This document shows positions 42,703 to 51,519 of a stretch of DNA of 64,000 bases, piece after piece. The position numbers and the translations under genes were made by a program. The stretch comes from Eggerthella sinensis. GTDB taxonomy: Bacteria > Actinomycetota > Coriobacteriia > Coriobacteriales > Eggerthellaceae. Positions within the stretch are counted from its first letter, which is position 1. The number at the start of each line of letters is the position of its first letter. Where the stretch lies: positions 62,001 to 126,000 of the forward strand of contig NZ_PPTT01000001.1 of NCBI RefSeq assembly GCF_003339815.1, read 5' to 3'. A model generated the notes under the pieces. The model worked only from the letters and a program-made list of their open reading frames with translations, did not search any database and was not told the origin of the DNA.

Positions 42703-43617
42703 ATGGCGAAGAACAAGGTGCCGCACGCACGATTCCCCTTCCCGAAAGCCCGCGCGCTCGTCTTCGCCGCATTCGTGGCGTTCGTGGTGGCGGGCTTGGC
42801 GTTTCGCATCGGCACGGGAACGCCCTCGGCCTTCGGCATCGACGCGATTGCCGCCGTGTGCCCGCTGGGGGCGCTCGAAACCATGGCGGGTGCGAAGGAC
42901 GTCATGCTGCACCCGTTGCTGCTGCTCATCGCCGTAGTTGCCATCATCGTGCTCGTGGGCAAGGCGTTCTGCGCCTGGCTCTGCCCCGTGCCGTGGCTGC
43001 AAAAGCTCGTGCGACCCAAACCCTCCCGCAAGTCCGCCGAGCTCTCCGCCGGCGATGCCACCTGCGACGCCACCTGCGGCTCGTCCTGCGGGTCCTCCTG
43101 CGCTGCCGAGGGCGCCTGCCCGTCGTGCGCCCTCGCGCCGGTGGGCGGCAAGCGCGACGGCTTCCGCCTCGACACGCGCCACGCCACGCTGCTGGGCGCG
43201 TTGGGAGCCACCGCCGTGTTCGGATTCCCGGTGTTCTGCCTCGTGTGCCCCGTCGGGCTCACCTTCGCCACGCTCATCGGACTGTGGCATCTGTTCCAGT
43301 TCAACGAGACGTCCTGGGGCCTCATCCTGTTTCCCGCCATCCTCGCAATCGAGGTGCTCGTGCTGCGGAAGTGGTGCGTGAACATCTGTCCCATCAGCGC
43401 CCTCGTGTCGCTCATCTCGAACGCGAACCGCACCCTGCGGCCGCGCGTCGACCGCGCCGCGTGCCTGCGCGAACGCGGCATCGACTGCCGCGCCTGCGTG
43501 GACGCATGCCCCGAGCAGGTGGACCCCCACAGCGCCCGCATCCCCGAGTGCTCCAAGTGCGGCGCCTGCATCGCGTCGTGCCCCGCCCAAGCCATCCGCC
43601 TGAAGCTGCGTTCGTAG
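42703..43617 (+). CDS. NapH-like membrane FeS quinol dehydrogenase with Cys-rich insert
   Basis: 304 residues. Four membrane helices with the paired motifs AVCPLGALE, FCAWLCPVPWL, FCLVCPVGL and KWCVNICPISAL, then two C-terminal ferredoxin motifs, CRACVDACP and CSKCGACIASCP, as in NapH. Between helices, residues 121-142 carry six cysteines at 121, 125, 129, 133, 139 and 142, a run of CxxxC repeats not expected in NapH. This insert may bind a metal or an additional cluster. Begins two bases after the NapG-like stop and converges with a LuxR gene. Confidence 0.86.
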   Translation: MAKNKVPHARFPFPKARALVFAAFVAFVVAGLAFRIGTGTPSAFGIDAIAAVCPLGALETMAGAKDVMLHPLLLLIAVVAIIVLVGKAFCAWLCPVPWLQKLVRPKPSRKSAELSAGDATCDATCGSSCGSSCAAEGACPSCALAPVGGKRDGFRLDTRHATLLGALGATAVFGFPVFCLVCPVGLTFATLIGLWHLFQFNETSWGLILFPAILAIEVLVLRKWCVNICPISALVSLISNANRTLRPRVDRAACLRERGIDCRACVDACPEQVDPHSARIPECSKCGACIASCPAQAIRLKLRS

Positions 43618-43624
43618 GGCCTCC

Positions 43625-45142
43625 TCAGCCGCGCGCGTACCGCTCGACGACGTCGAGGAGCTCCTGCTTGCTGTGCACATCGAGCTTGCGGTAGATGTTG
43701 CGTCGGTGCGTGATGGCGGTGCCCTCCGAAATGACCAGCTCGCTCTGCACGCGCGCAAGCGTGTTGCCCCGTCCCAGCACCACGAGCACGTCAAGCTCGC
43801 GTGGCGTGAGCCCCCGGTCGAACGCGATGCGCCGGTACGCCTCCTGCAACGCGTCGGGCGCGTCGCCCTCGCTGCGCGCTTCCAACCCGGAGAACGACCG
43901 CGGCGCCGGCATCACCTGCGTGATGCGGCCGCGCGCGATGAGCTCCACCCGGCGCAGCATCGACCCGCGCAGCACCACGTTCGTCGCGCAGAACAGCACG
44001 ATGAGCGCGAACGAGGTGACCACGCTCACCTTCACGATGCCGTCGGGCGACCCGGATGCCACCGTTTCGAAGTCGGGCGTCATCGTCCACCCGATGGCCA
44101 CGAGCGCGCCCACGGCAACGCCCAGGCAGAACGCTGCCGGCCCGAGGCCGCAGGGGTCGCACCACAGCCGCAGCGCTCGGTTCACCCGCGAGCCCATCAC
44201 CAGAAGCGACCCCGCCAGCGACCCGATCCACAGCATGCAGAACGCCACGGACACGTTGAGCGATATCGGCGTGCCCGGGTTGACCGGGAACAGGGCCAGC
44301 AGCGCCACCACGAACGAGAGGTGGAACGCCAGCATGAAGTTCGGCTCGCGCTTGGGCAGCCACGCGCACAGCAGTACGAGCAGGAACACAGGGGCAACCA
44401 GCAGCAATACCAGAAACGTGTCGCCGGACACGACCGCGAACCGCGCGGAGGCGAACTGGATGAGCGCGAACGTGGTCACCGCGCCCGACGCCGCGAACGC
44501 TCCCGCGTAGCGCTTCAGAAACGAGGCCGTTTGCAGCGTGAGCAACCGCGTGACCACCACGTCCTGCGCATCGGGCGTCAGCGCGCGAGGGCGCACGGCG
44601 AGCGAGGCCACGCCTGCAAGCCCCGCCAGACTCGCCTCCGGGCCGCCGCCCGCGAACAGGGCGTACAGCAGCGCCGACCACGACGCCAGCAGGGCGGCCG
44701 CGCACGCCACCACCCCCCGCTCCGACACGCTTGCCACGCTTCGCTCCCACCGGACAAGCGCGAGGCCCATCGCGAACCCCAACAGCGCCATCGCCAACGC
44801 CTGCAACGCGAGGCCCGCCTCGCCCGCGCCATACGCCAACAGCGCGATCACGCATCCCAGGCTCCCCGCGCTTGCCGCAAGCAGGTCCCCCGTGCGCGCG
44901 TACCCCGTCCCGATGCGCTTCGCCACCCACAGCGCGGCCACCGCCGCAAGCGCGGTCGACCCGAAGAACACGGCCGTTGCCAACAGCGGCGCCAACATGA
45001 CGCCCCGCTCCAACGGGTGCGCGACGGCCACGGCCCACGGCACCCAAAACCACAGCAGCGCCAGTCCAACGGCGCAGCGTGCCGTGCGCGCCGCACCGCG
45101 TTCAACCCGGGCGCCCCGCGCGCCCTCGTCCCCTTGTGCCAT
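43625..45142 (-). CDS. LuxR-type regulator with polytopic membrane N-terminus
   Basis: 505 residues from the ATG that follows GGAGGGGCAT. About twelve membrane helices precede a LuxR helix-turn-helix at about 440-505: LTPRELDVLVVLGRGNTLARVQSEL, SEGTAITHRRNIYRKLDVHSKQELLDVV. It is convergent with the NapH-like gene and divergent from the hexaheme cytochrome and flavin reductase pair; divergence makes the latter its likely target. Confidence 0.86.
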   Translation of the reverse strand: MAQGDEGARGARVERGAARTARCAVGLALLWFWVPWAVAVAHPLERGVMLAPLLATAVFFGSTALAAVAALWVAKRIGTGYARTGDLLAASAGSLGCVIALLAYGAGEAGLALQALAMALLGFAMGLALVRWERSVASVSERGVVACAAALLASWSALLYALFAGGGPEASLAGLAGVASLAVRPRALTPDAQDVVVTRLLTLQTASFLKRYAGAFAASGAVTTFALIQFASARFAVVSGDTFLVLLLVAPVFLLVLLCAWLPKREPNFMLAFHLSFVVALLALFPVNPGTPISLNVSVAFCMLWIGSLAGSLLVMGSRVNRALRLWCDPCGLGPAAFCLGVAVGALVAIGWTMTPDFETVASGSPDGIVKVSVVTSFALIVLFCATNVVLRGSMLRRVELIARGRITQVMPAPRSFSGLEARSEGDAPDALQEAYRRIAFDRGLTPRELDVLVVLGRGNTLARVQSELVISEGTAITHRRNIYRKLDVHSKQELLDVVERYARG

Positions 45143-45345
45143 ATGCCCCTCCAAGAACATGCAGCTTGTTTGAAAGCGCCTTCATCATAGCGTGCTTCGC
45201 GGAGTACGAACGGCCCGCCAACAGGAAATACTCTGAAACAGATGAAGGGTTTTCACCGCAAATCATATGGCAGAGGGGAGTTCTGCGCCCGCCCCTCCTG
45301 CCACCATGGAGCCCGTTGAAATTCATGCCACGGAAAGGAGGAACC

Positions 45346-46008
45346 ATGAAGGTGAACAGAGGGGAAGCGGCCGTTGCGCACGCCATGCCCAAGAGGGCCG
45401 CGTTGCTGGCCGTCTGCGCAAGCATGCTCGCCTGCGCCGCGGGACTGGGGTGCCTGCAAGGATGCGCGCCGCAGGCAACCTCGGAGGGCGCTTCGGGAAG
45501 CGGGCAGCCGCAAGCGGCGGCCGCAAGCGCGTCGGTCACGCTCACGGATTGGACGCCGGAAACCGATTGCAGCACCTGCCACAGCACCGAAGCAACGTCG
45601 CGGCAGGATGCGGCATGCACGGCTTCGCTGCACACGAGCCTGCAATGCGCCGACTGCCACACCGATACGACCACGCTCGCAAAACAGCACGAGGGCGCAT
45701 CGTCGGACGACCGCATGCCGTCGCGGCTCAAACAGACCACCGTCGATTCGTCGGTTTGCCTCGGCTGCCACGATCAGGACGAGATCGCCGCCGAAAGCGC
45801 CGCCTGCACCGCGCTCGCGGATGCGGAGGGCACGACGGTGAACCCGCATCAGCTGCCCGACACCGAGACGCACGGCCAAATCGTCTGCACCGACTGCCAC
45901 ACCATGCACGAAGAGCAGACCGACCTGCAAGCCGATGCCAAGGCGTACTGCCTCACCTGCCATCACGCCGACGTGTTCGAATGCTACACCTGCCACGAGC
46001 ACAGCTAG
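45346..46008 (+). CDS. Hexaheme c-type cytochrome lipoprotein
   Basis: 220 residues. The signal peptide ends in a lipobox LQGC near residue 40, so the protein is probably lipid-anchored outside the membrane. Six CxxCH motifs are present: CSTCH, CADCH, CLGCH, CTDCH, CLTCH and CYTCH, with additional His for distal ligands. It would pass electrons from the quinol pool to the flavin reductase encoded next. Ribosome site AAAGGAGGAACC. The pair resembles the cytochrome plus flavoprotein arrangement of Cgr-type systems of Eggerthella, though the sequence relation was not tested. Confidence 0.88.
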   Translation: MKVNRGEAAVAHAMPKRAALLAVCASMLACAAGLGCLQGCAPQATSEGASGSGQPQAAAASASVTLTDWTPETDCSTCHSTEATSRQDAACTASLHTSLQCADCHTDTTTLAKQHEGASSDDRMPSRLKQTTVDSSVCLGCHDQDEIAAESAACTALADAEGTTVNPHQLPDTETHGQIVCTDCHTMHEEQTDLQADAKAYCLTCHHADVFECYTCHEHS

Positions 46009-46094
46009 GAATCGGGGGCGTGCGATGCCAAGCCGCGCGACAGCCCGTTCCAACCGCATCAACCGTATCTACCATCTGTCTGAAAGGGGAACTC

Positions 46095-47768
46095 ATGAGT
46101 TTGACTCGACGCGATCTGTTCAAGGGAGCCGGCATCGCCGCCGCAAGCGTGGCAGCGGCCGGAGCATTGGGCGGCTGCGCGCAGCAGGCGTCCGCCGCAA
46201 CCGATTGGAAGCCGTCAACCTGGGATTACGAGACCGACGTGCTGGTCATCGGGTATGGCGGTGCCGGCCTGTGGGCCGCCGTCACCGCAAAGGACGAGGG
46301 CGAGGCCGACGTGCTCGTGCTTGAGAAAGCGCCTTCGCGCGGGGGCGGCAACTCGTCCATCAACATGGGCGAGTACACCTGGGTCGACGACATCGACGGC
46401 GCCGTGCAGTACATCACCGGTTTCTCGAAGAACCACACGCCCGAGGACATCGCCCGCGCGTGGGCCGAGGAATGCTACCAGAACATGGACTACTGCGATT
46501 ACTGGGGCATCGAGACCGAGCTCAAGAAGGGCACGAACGCTTCCGGCGGCACGTCGAGCTGCGAGTATCCGTTCATCGAAGGTGCCGAATCCATGCACGT
46601 CTGCTCGTTCGGCGACCCCACGAAGGGCGGCAACGCAGGGTGGCACACGCTCGATCAGGTGCGCGCCGACCTGGGTATCGAGGTGGTGTTCAACTGCCAC
46701 GACGAGGAGCTCATCCAAAACCCCGAGACGAAGGAAATCGTCGGCTGCTACACGCTCATCGGCGACGATGCCACGCCGAAAGCCGTCAAAGCGCGCAAGG
46801 GCGTCGTGCTCACGCTCGGCGGCTTCGAGTTCAACGACGAGCTGAAGAACGAGCACTGCAAGTGCTACCCCATGAGCGGCTTCTACGGCTGGCCGTTCAA
46901 CACGGGCGACGGCATCAAGATGGTGCAGAACGTGGGCGCGCAGCTGTGGCATATGAACAACATCATCGGCTCGTACAACGCCTACTTCAAAGACGCCGAA
47001 TGGCCCTATGCGTTCACCGTCACGCCGGCTGCCAACAACTACGTCATGCTCGACCGCCTGGGCAACCGATGGATCGCCGAGTCCACCTTCCTCAGCCCGC
47101 ACGTGGGCTGGCACGAGTTCGAGAAGTTCAACGACGCCTCGCTGGCCGACTTCGAGCGCATTCCCACCTGGGTGGTGGCCGGCCAGGAGGTTATCGACGC
47201 AGGCCCGCTCGGGGCGGTGAAGGGCGGCGTGCTCAACACCCCCGGCGGCTCGACGGCCATCGGCATGGCGCTTGAGGACGTACCCGCCGAGTGCGGCGGC
47301 TTCGAAGGCTGGAGCACCGACAACCAGGCCGAGATCTCGAAGGGGTGGATCATCAAGGCCGACACCCTCGAAGAGCTGTGCACGAAGATGGCGGCGGTTG
47401 ACAACGCTCCCGACGCCGCGTCGGTGCAGGCCACGCTTGAAACGTACAACGCGTACTGCGAGCAGGGCGCCGACCCGGCGTTCGAGCGCACCGCCGAAAC
47501 GCTTGCGCCCGTGTCGATGGACGGCCCGTTCTACGCCTGGCCGCTCTATCCCGGCGGCTGTTCAACGCTCGGCGGCCCGAAGAAGGACGTGAACGCGAAC
47601 GTCGTGGACTGCAACGACCAGCCTATCCCGCGCCTGTACGCCGCCGGTTGCTTCGGCAACATGGCCGGTCACACGTACGGCATCTCGGGAGGCAACAACG
47701 CCGAGAACATGGTGTGGGGCCGCATCGCCGGTCGCACCGCCGCAACCCTCGACGCCTGGGACGCGTAG
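46095..47768 (+). CDS. Tat-exported FAD-dependent reductase (fumarate-reductase-like flavoprotein)
   Basis: 557 residues. Tat signal TRRDLFKGAGIAAASVAAAGALGGC with a lipobox-like end, then the FAD motif VLVIGYGGAGLWAA and EKAPSRGGGNSS typical of the FrdA/KstD-like family, and a C-terminal FAD loop ending in GISGGNNAENMVWGRIAGR. There is no FMN-binding domain, so electrons should come from the hexaheme cytochrome encoded 86 bases upstream. Substrate unknown; family members reduce unsaturated acids and related organic acceptors. Confidence 0.87.
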   Translation: MSLTRRDLFKGAGIAAASVAAAGALGGCAQQASAATDWKPSTWDYETDVLVIGYGGAGLWAAVTAKDEGEADVLVLEKAPSRGGGNSSINMGEYTWVDDIDGAVQYITGFSKNHTPEDIARAWAEECYQNMDYCDYWGIETELKKGTNASGGTSSCEYPFIEGAESMHVCSFGDPTKGGNAGWHTLDQVRADLGIEVVFNCHDEELIQNPETKEIVGCYTLIGDDATPKAVKARKGVVLTLGGFEFNDELKNEHCKCYPMSGFYGWPFNTGDGIKMVQNVGAQLWHMNNIIGSYNAYFKDAEWPYAFTVTPAANNYVMLDRLGNRWIAESTFLSPHVGWHEFEKFNDASLADFERIPTWVVAGQEVIDAGPLGAVKGGVLNTPGGSTAIGMALEDVPAECGGFEGWSTDNQAEISKGWIIKADTLEELCTKMAAVDNAPDAASVQATLETYNAYCEQGADPAFERTAETLAPVSMDGPFYAWPLYPGGCSTLGGPKKDVNANVVDCNDQPIPRLYAAGCFGNMAGHTYGISGGNNAENMVWGRIAGRTAATLDAWDA

Positions 47769-47794
47769 CTTCAACCAACCCGAGCCCCCTCCGC

Positions 47795-47827
47795 AGCGCC
47801 CCGGCCCCTCCCTCGCCGGGGCGCTTT
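47795..47827. terminator. Terminator of the cytochrome/flavin reductase operon
   Basis: Perfect 11-bp stem AGCGCCCCGGC / GCCGGGGCGCT with a 9-base loop followed by TTTCC, placed between two convergent genes. Confidence 0.75.
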
Positions 47828-47833
47828 CCGCTT

Positions 47834-49285
47834 CTACCTGCTTCTGCCCTGCTGCTCGACGACGCTCATGAGCTCTTGCTTGGAGTGGACGCCGGTTTTC
47901 GCGTAGACGCGCTTGATGTGGGCCCACGCGGTGTTCTCGGAAATGACCAGCGTCTCGGCGATGAACTTGGCCGAACGGCCGCGCGCCAGGTAGCCCAGTA
48001 TCTCGCGCTCGCGCGGCGTCAGTTCGAACTGCGCCGCCACCGCGTCGACGCCCGCGCCCAGCGCGTCGTCCACCGTGGGAACGACATCCGCGCTCGTCGC
48101 GCCTTCCCTGCCCTCCTCCGCCGCAGCGGGAGACGCGTCCTGCGGGTGCGCGCGGCGCAACGCAACCACCAGCACGATGGCCAGCGGGTAGATGGCCGCG
48201 AACGCGAGCAGCGTCAGCAGCGACAGCCCGTAGTCGGCGCTGAGCGCGCCCAACGCGCTGCCAATGGACAGGCCGATCACCAAGAACAGGCCCGAGCCGC
48301 CCAGGTACACGCTGGACAGCACGTAGCTCGACATGCGCAACGTGCGCGCCCGATCGACGATGAACAGCAGGAACACCATGCCGCACACGTCGTAGCAGGT
48401 GATCATGACGAGACCGGCCAGCCCGCCGAGCGCCTCGCCGAAGAACGGCAGCAGCGAGAGGATTGCCAGCATCGCGGGAAGGCAGCCTTTGTAGACGGCG
48501 GTGGGATCGGGGTGGCGCATGGTCAGTCCCGCCACCAGCGCGGTGATCGCCGTCGCCGCCACCAGCGGCATCCACATGTTCACATCGCCCACGATGCTCT
48601 CGGACCGCGAGCCCAGCACGGTGGTATGCAGGATGCCCACAACGCCCACCAGCACGAACAGGCACAGGCACGCCTGCAACAGCGTGAGGCGGTCGCCGCG
48701 GTTCGCCGGAAGAAGCGCGGCGTGTTCGGCAAACGCGAGCGTCCGCTTGCACCGCACGAGCAGGCACGCCGAAGCAGCCACCGCCACGATGGACAGCATG
48801 CTTGCCGCAAACGATCCCAGCAGGGGCAGCACCGACACCAGCACGCATTGCACGACGAGCCCGCCTACGATCTGGTACACGCCGTACGCAGCCTCGGGCT
48901 CCGCGACGAACACCTCGAGCCACGCGGCATTGAGCACCGTGAGCGCGAAGCCGCACAGCACGCCGTAGAACACGGCCGCCACCGCGAACGGCAGCCCCGT
49001 CATCACGCCGGTAGCGCTCAAGAAGAACCCGACGAGCAGCGCGATCACCGCCGGAACCTGAGACAGCGCGCCCGGGCGAAGCCGCCCCGCGCGCACTAGC
49101 GCGATGATGACGAGCGCCGTCGTGAACGAAGCGGCATTCATCGCGAACATGAAATCGAGCTCGGACACGAACCCGACGGTAGAGGACACCGACCCCATCG
49201 CCGTGATGTAGGCAACGGAAATCGCGGTCTTGCACAGACCGAAGCCGAGCGCCCCGAGGGCTATGCCTGCAAACCTGTTCGCCAC
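47834..49285 (-). CDS. LuxR-type regulator with polytopic membrane N-terminus
   Basis: 483 residues from a GTG start preceded by GGGGAGGAA six bases away; an upstream ATG has no ribosome site. About twelve membrane helices, then a LuxR helix-turn-helix at about 420-478: LTPREREILGYLARGRSAKFIAETL, SENTAWAHIKRVYAKTGVHSKQELMSVV. Divergent from the FMN/FAD reductase gene, its probable target. Confidence 0.86.
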   Translation of the reverse strand: MANRFAGIALGALGFGLCKTAISVAYITAMGSVSSTVGFVSELDFMFAMNAASFTTALVIIALVRAGRLRPGALSQVPAVIALLVGFFLSATGVMTGLPFAVAAVFYGVLCGFALTVLNAAWLEVFVAEPEAAYGVYQIVGGLVVQCVLVSVLPLLGSFAASMLSIVAVAASACLLVRCKRTLAFAEHAALLPANRGDRLTLLQACLCLFVLVGVVGILHTTVLGSRSESIVGDVNMWMPLVAATAITALVAGLTMRHPDPTAVYKGCLPAMLAILSLLPFFGEALGGLAGLVMITCYDVCGMVFLLFIVDRARTLRMSSYVLSSVYLGGSGLFLVIGLSIGSALGALSADYGLSLLTLLAFAAIYPLAIVLVVALRRAHPQDASPAAAEEGREGATSADVVPTVDDALGAGVDAVAAQFELTPREREILGYLARGRSAKFIAETLVISENTAWAHIKRVYAKTGVHSKQELMSVVEQQGRSR

Positions 49286-49430
49286 GCAATTTCCTCCCCG
49301 CTGCATTGTACCTTGTCTTGCGCGGGACAATGCGGGCACCGGCCGGAAAACCGTCCGCTGTCCCCCGCAGTCGAATGCCCTTGAACAGGCTAAATACAAA
49401 AAATAACCGAAAATGGGCGAGACGAAAACC

Positions 49431-49460
49431 GTCGATTTCGACCTGTGTACCGATTATCGG
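49431..49460. promoter_or_regulatory. Twin palindromes upstream of the FMN/FAD reductase
   Basis: Two short palindromes lie eight bases apart, GTCGATTTCGAC (49431-49442) and CCGATTATCGG (49450-49460), in the gap between the divergent LuxR and flavin reductase genes. They are candidate operator sites. The 277-base gap shows no convincing promoter hexamers. Confidence 0.35.
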
Positions 49461-49562
49461 GGTCGACTCCGACCGCCCCGTCTGACGATACTCGCTTTGT
49501 TCATTTCGGCGCGGCGCGGCAATGCCGACGCCCCGCCGACCGATCAAGGAGGGAGCTTCATC

Positions 49563-51443
49563 ATGGAACTCAATCGCAGGGACTTTCTCAAGGGATCGCT
49601 CGCGCTCGGCGGCGTCGCCGCGCTGGGCGGCTTGGCGGGATGCGCCGCGCCGCAGCAGACGAGCGACGGCCAAGCGAAGGACGCCGAACCGGACAAGAAG
49701 AGCGTGCCCGATAGCTTCACCGACGGCAAGTGGATCGGCACGGCCATGGGCCACGATGACAACCTGCTGGTGCAGGTGACCGTCGCCGGCGGCGACATCG
49801 CGGGCATCAGCGTGCTGCGCTGCGACGACACCATCGGCATCGGATCGACCGCCGCACCGATGATGGCCGCGAAGATCCTCGAAGCCAAGAACCTCGACGT
49901 CGACACGGTCACCGGCGCCACCACCACCTCGATGGCCGTGCAAAGCGCCGTAGCCGACGCGATCACGAACGCCGGCGGCAACCCCAAGGACTTCCGCCTG
50001 GGCGCTTCGACCCCCAGCGGAGGCACCGCGCAGACCGCCGACGTGGATGTGGCGTTCATGGGCGCCGGCACCGCGGGGCTCATTGCGGCGACGCGCCTGC
50101 TGGAAGCCGGCAAGACGGTGGTGCTCTTCGAGAAGCAGGACCTCGCCGGCGGCTCCATGCCCATGACGTATTCGGGCGTCGCCGCCGCCGAATCGCAGCT
50201 GCAGGCGAACTACGCGCTCGGTCGCGCCGACGACAACCCCATGTACAACAAGGAGGGCATGCTGGGCGTCATGCAGAAGTACCTCGTCCCCGAGAACGAC
50301 CGCTTCGACGGCGCCATGCCGTACCAGACGGCCATGTACTCGAACTCGGGGCAGCTCGTGGATTGGATGCACGGCATCGGCGTGGGCTTCTACAGCCTGG
50401 GCGTGAACAAGGCGTACGGCGTGACGCCGTACCTGGCCCCCGGTTGCTACATGGGCGGTTGCGGATACGCGAAGGACTTCCTGGTCGACCGTATCGGCGC
50501 GCTCGGCGGGCAGATCGTGTACGCGACGAAGGTGACGGAGCTCGTGCAGGATGCCGACGGTCGCGTGACCGGGCTCAAGGCGGAAGGGCGCGACGGCTCC
50601 ACGTGGACCGTCACGGCGAAGGCCGTATGCCTCACGTCGGGAGGGTTCGCCGCGAACAAAGACATGATCAAGGAGCACTACCCCCAGTACGCCGACTTCA
50701 AGTTCAACTGTGCGCCCGGCTCCACCGGCGACGGCATCGAACTGGGGCAGAAAGCGGGCGGCGCCATCGAATGCATGGGGCGTGACCTGGGCGCGTTCCT
50801 GTCCACCACGAACCAGGCCGGCTCGAACTTCGAGATCGCCTTCCTGTACCAGACCACGCCGGGCATCCTCGTGAACGCGTCGGGCAAGCAGTTCGGCAAC
50901 ATCATGTCGGACAACCACGGCGTGCTCGGACGCGCGCTCCTCGACGAAGCCAACGGCGGCGCGTTCTACTACATCACCGACGAAGCGGGCCGCATCACCA
51001 CGAACAAGAACGAGCTGTACGCCATGGACACCTACAAGTGCCTCGAGCATCGCGGCGACATGGTGCACTACGATTCCGTGGAAGCCGCAGCCGAGGAGCT
51101 GGGGCTGACCGACCTCGCCGCCACGCTCGAGACGCACAACGCCCACGCGCTCGCCGGCGAGGAGGACGAGTTCGGGCGTAAGAAGCTGCCGTACCTCGAC
51201 ACGCACGACGGCGTTTGGGTGGTGTCCTGCATCCCCACGTTCTACCTGACCACGGGCGGGTTGGCTATCGACACCAAGGGGCGCGTGCTCAACGAGTCGG
51301 GCGAGGCCGTCGCCGGCCTGTACGCAGCGGGCGACGTGTGCGGATCCATCGAGGAGAAGGACGGCCGACCCTACGCGATGGGCTTCGATGCCGCCATGAA
51401 CTACGGCTACCTCATGGCCGAAACCGTGAAGAGCGAGATCTAA
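49563..51443 (+). CDS. Exported flavin reductase with FMN-binding and FAD domains (urocanate/fumarate-reductase-like)
   Basis: 626 residues. Tat-type signal NRRDFLKGSLALGGVAALGGLAGC with lipobox. An FMN-binding domain at about 50-135 carries the flavinylation motif D114-TVTGATT-T122, where ApbE attaches FMN covalently. The FAD domain begins at VAFMGAGTAGLIAA (about 165) and ends with GLYAAGDVCGS. The fused FMN domain replaces a separate cytochrome as electron entry. UrdA-type reductases share this layout, but the substrate is not known. No ApbE gene is in the window. Strong GGAGG ribosome site. Confidence 0.88.
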   Translation: MELNRRDFLKGSLALGGVAALGGLAGCAAPQQTSDGQAKDAEPDKKSVPDSFTDGKWIGTAMGHDDNLLVQVTVAGGDIAGISVLRCDDTIGIGSTAAPMMAAKILEAKNLDVDTVTGATTTSMAVQSAVADAITNAGGNPKDFRLGASTPSGGTAQTADVDVAFMGAGTAGLIAATRLLEAGKTVVLFEKQDLAGGSMPMTYSGVAAAESQLQANYALGRADDNPMYNKEGMLGVMQKYLVPENDRFDGAMPYQTAMYSNSGQLVDWMHGIGVGFYSLGVNKAYGVTPYLAPGCYMGGCGYAKDFLVDRIGALGGQIVYATKVTELVQDADGRVTGLKAEGRDGSTWTVTAKAVCLTSGGFAANKDMIKEHYPQYADFKFNCAPGSTGDGIELGQKAGGAIECMGRDLGAFLSTTNQAGSNFEIAFLYQTTPGILVNASGKQFGNIMSDNHGVLGRALLDEANGGAFYYITDEAGRITTNKNELYAMDTYKCLEHRGDMVHYDSVEAAAEELGLTDLAATLETHNAHALAGEEDEFGRKKLPYLDTHDGVWVVSCIPTFYLTTGGLAIDTKGRVLNESGEAVAGLYAAGDVCGSIEEKDGRPYAMGFDAAMNYGYLMAETVKSEI

Positions 51444-51452
51444 GCTGTAGTG

Positions 51453-51479
51453 GGGGCCGCACCCGCCAGCGGCCCCTTT
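51453..51479. terminator. Terminator of the FMN/FAD reductase gene
   Basis: 8-bp stem GGGGCCGC / GCGGCCCC with an 8-base loop followed by TTTCC, nine bases after the stop codon, between convergent genes. Confidence 0.75.
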
Positions 51480-51519
51480 CCGCTCGGCCTCGCGGCGCGC
51501 CCCCTCCAGCGCAGCGAGC

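Noticed and set aside
47562-51206. Minus-strand open frame of about 1,200 codons
   Set aside because: It lies opposite the FMN/FAD reductase and overlaps the LuxR gene in another frame; no ribosome site or domain is visible.
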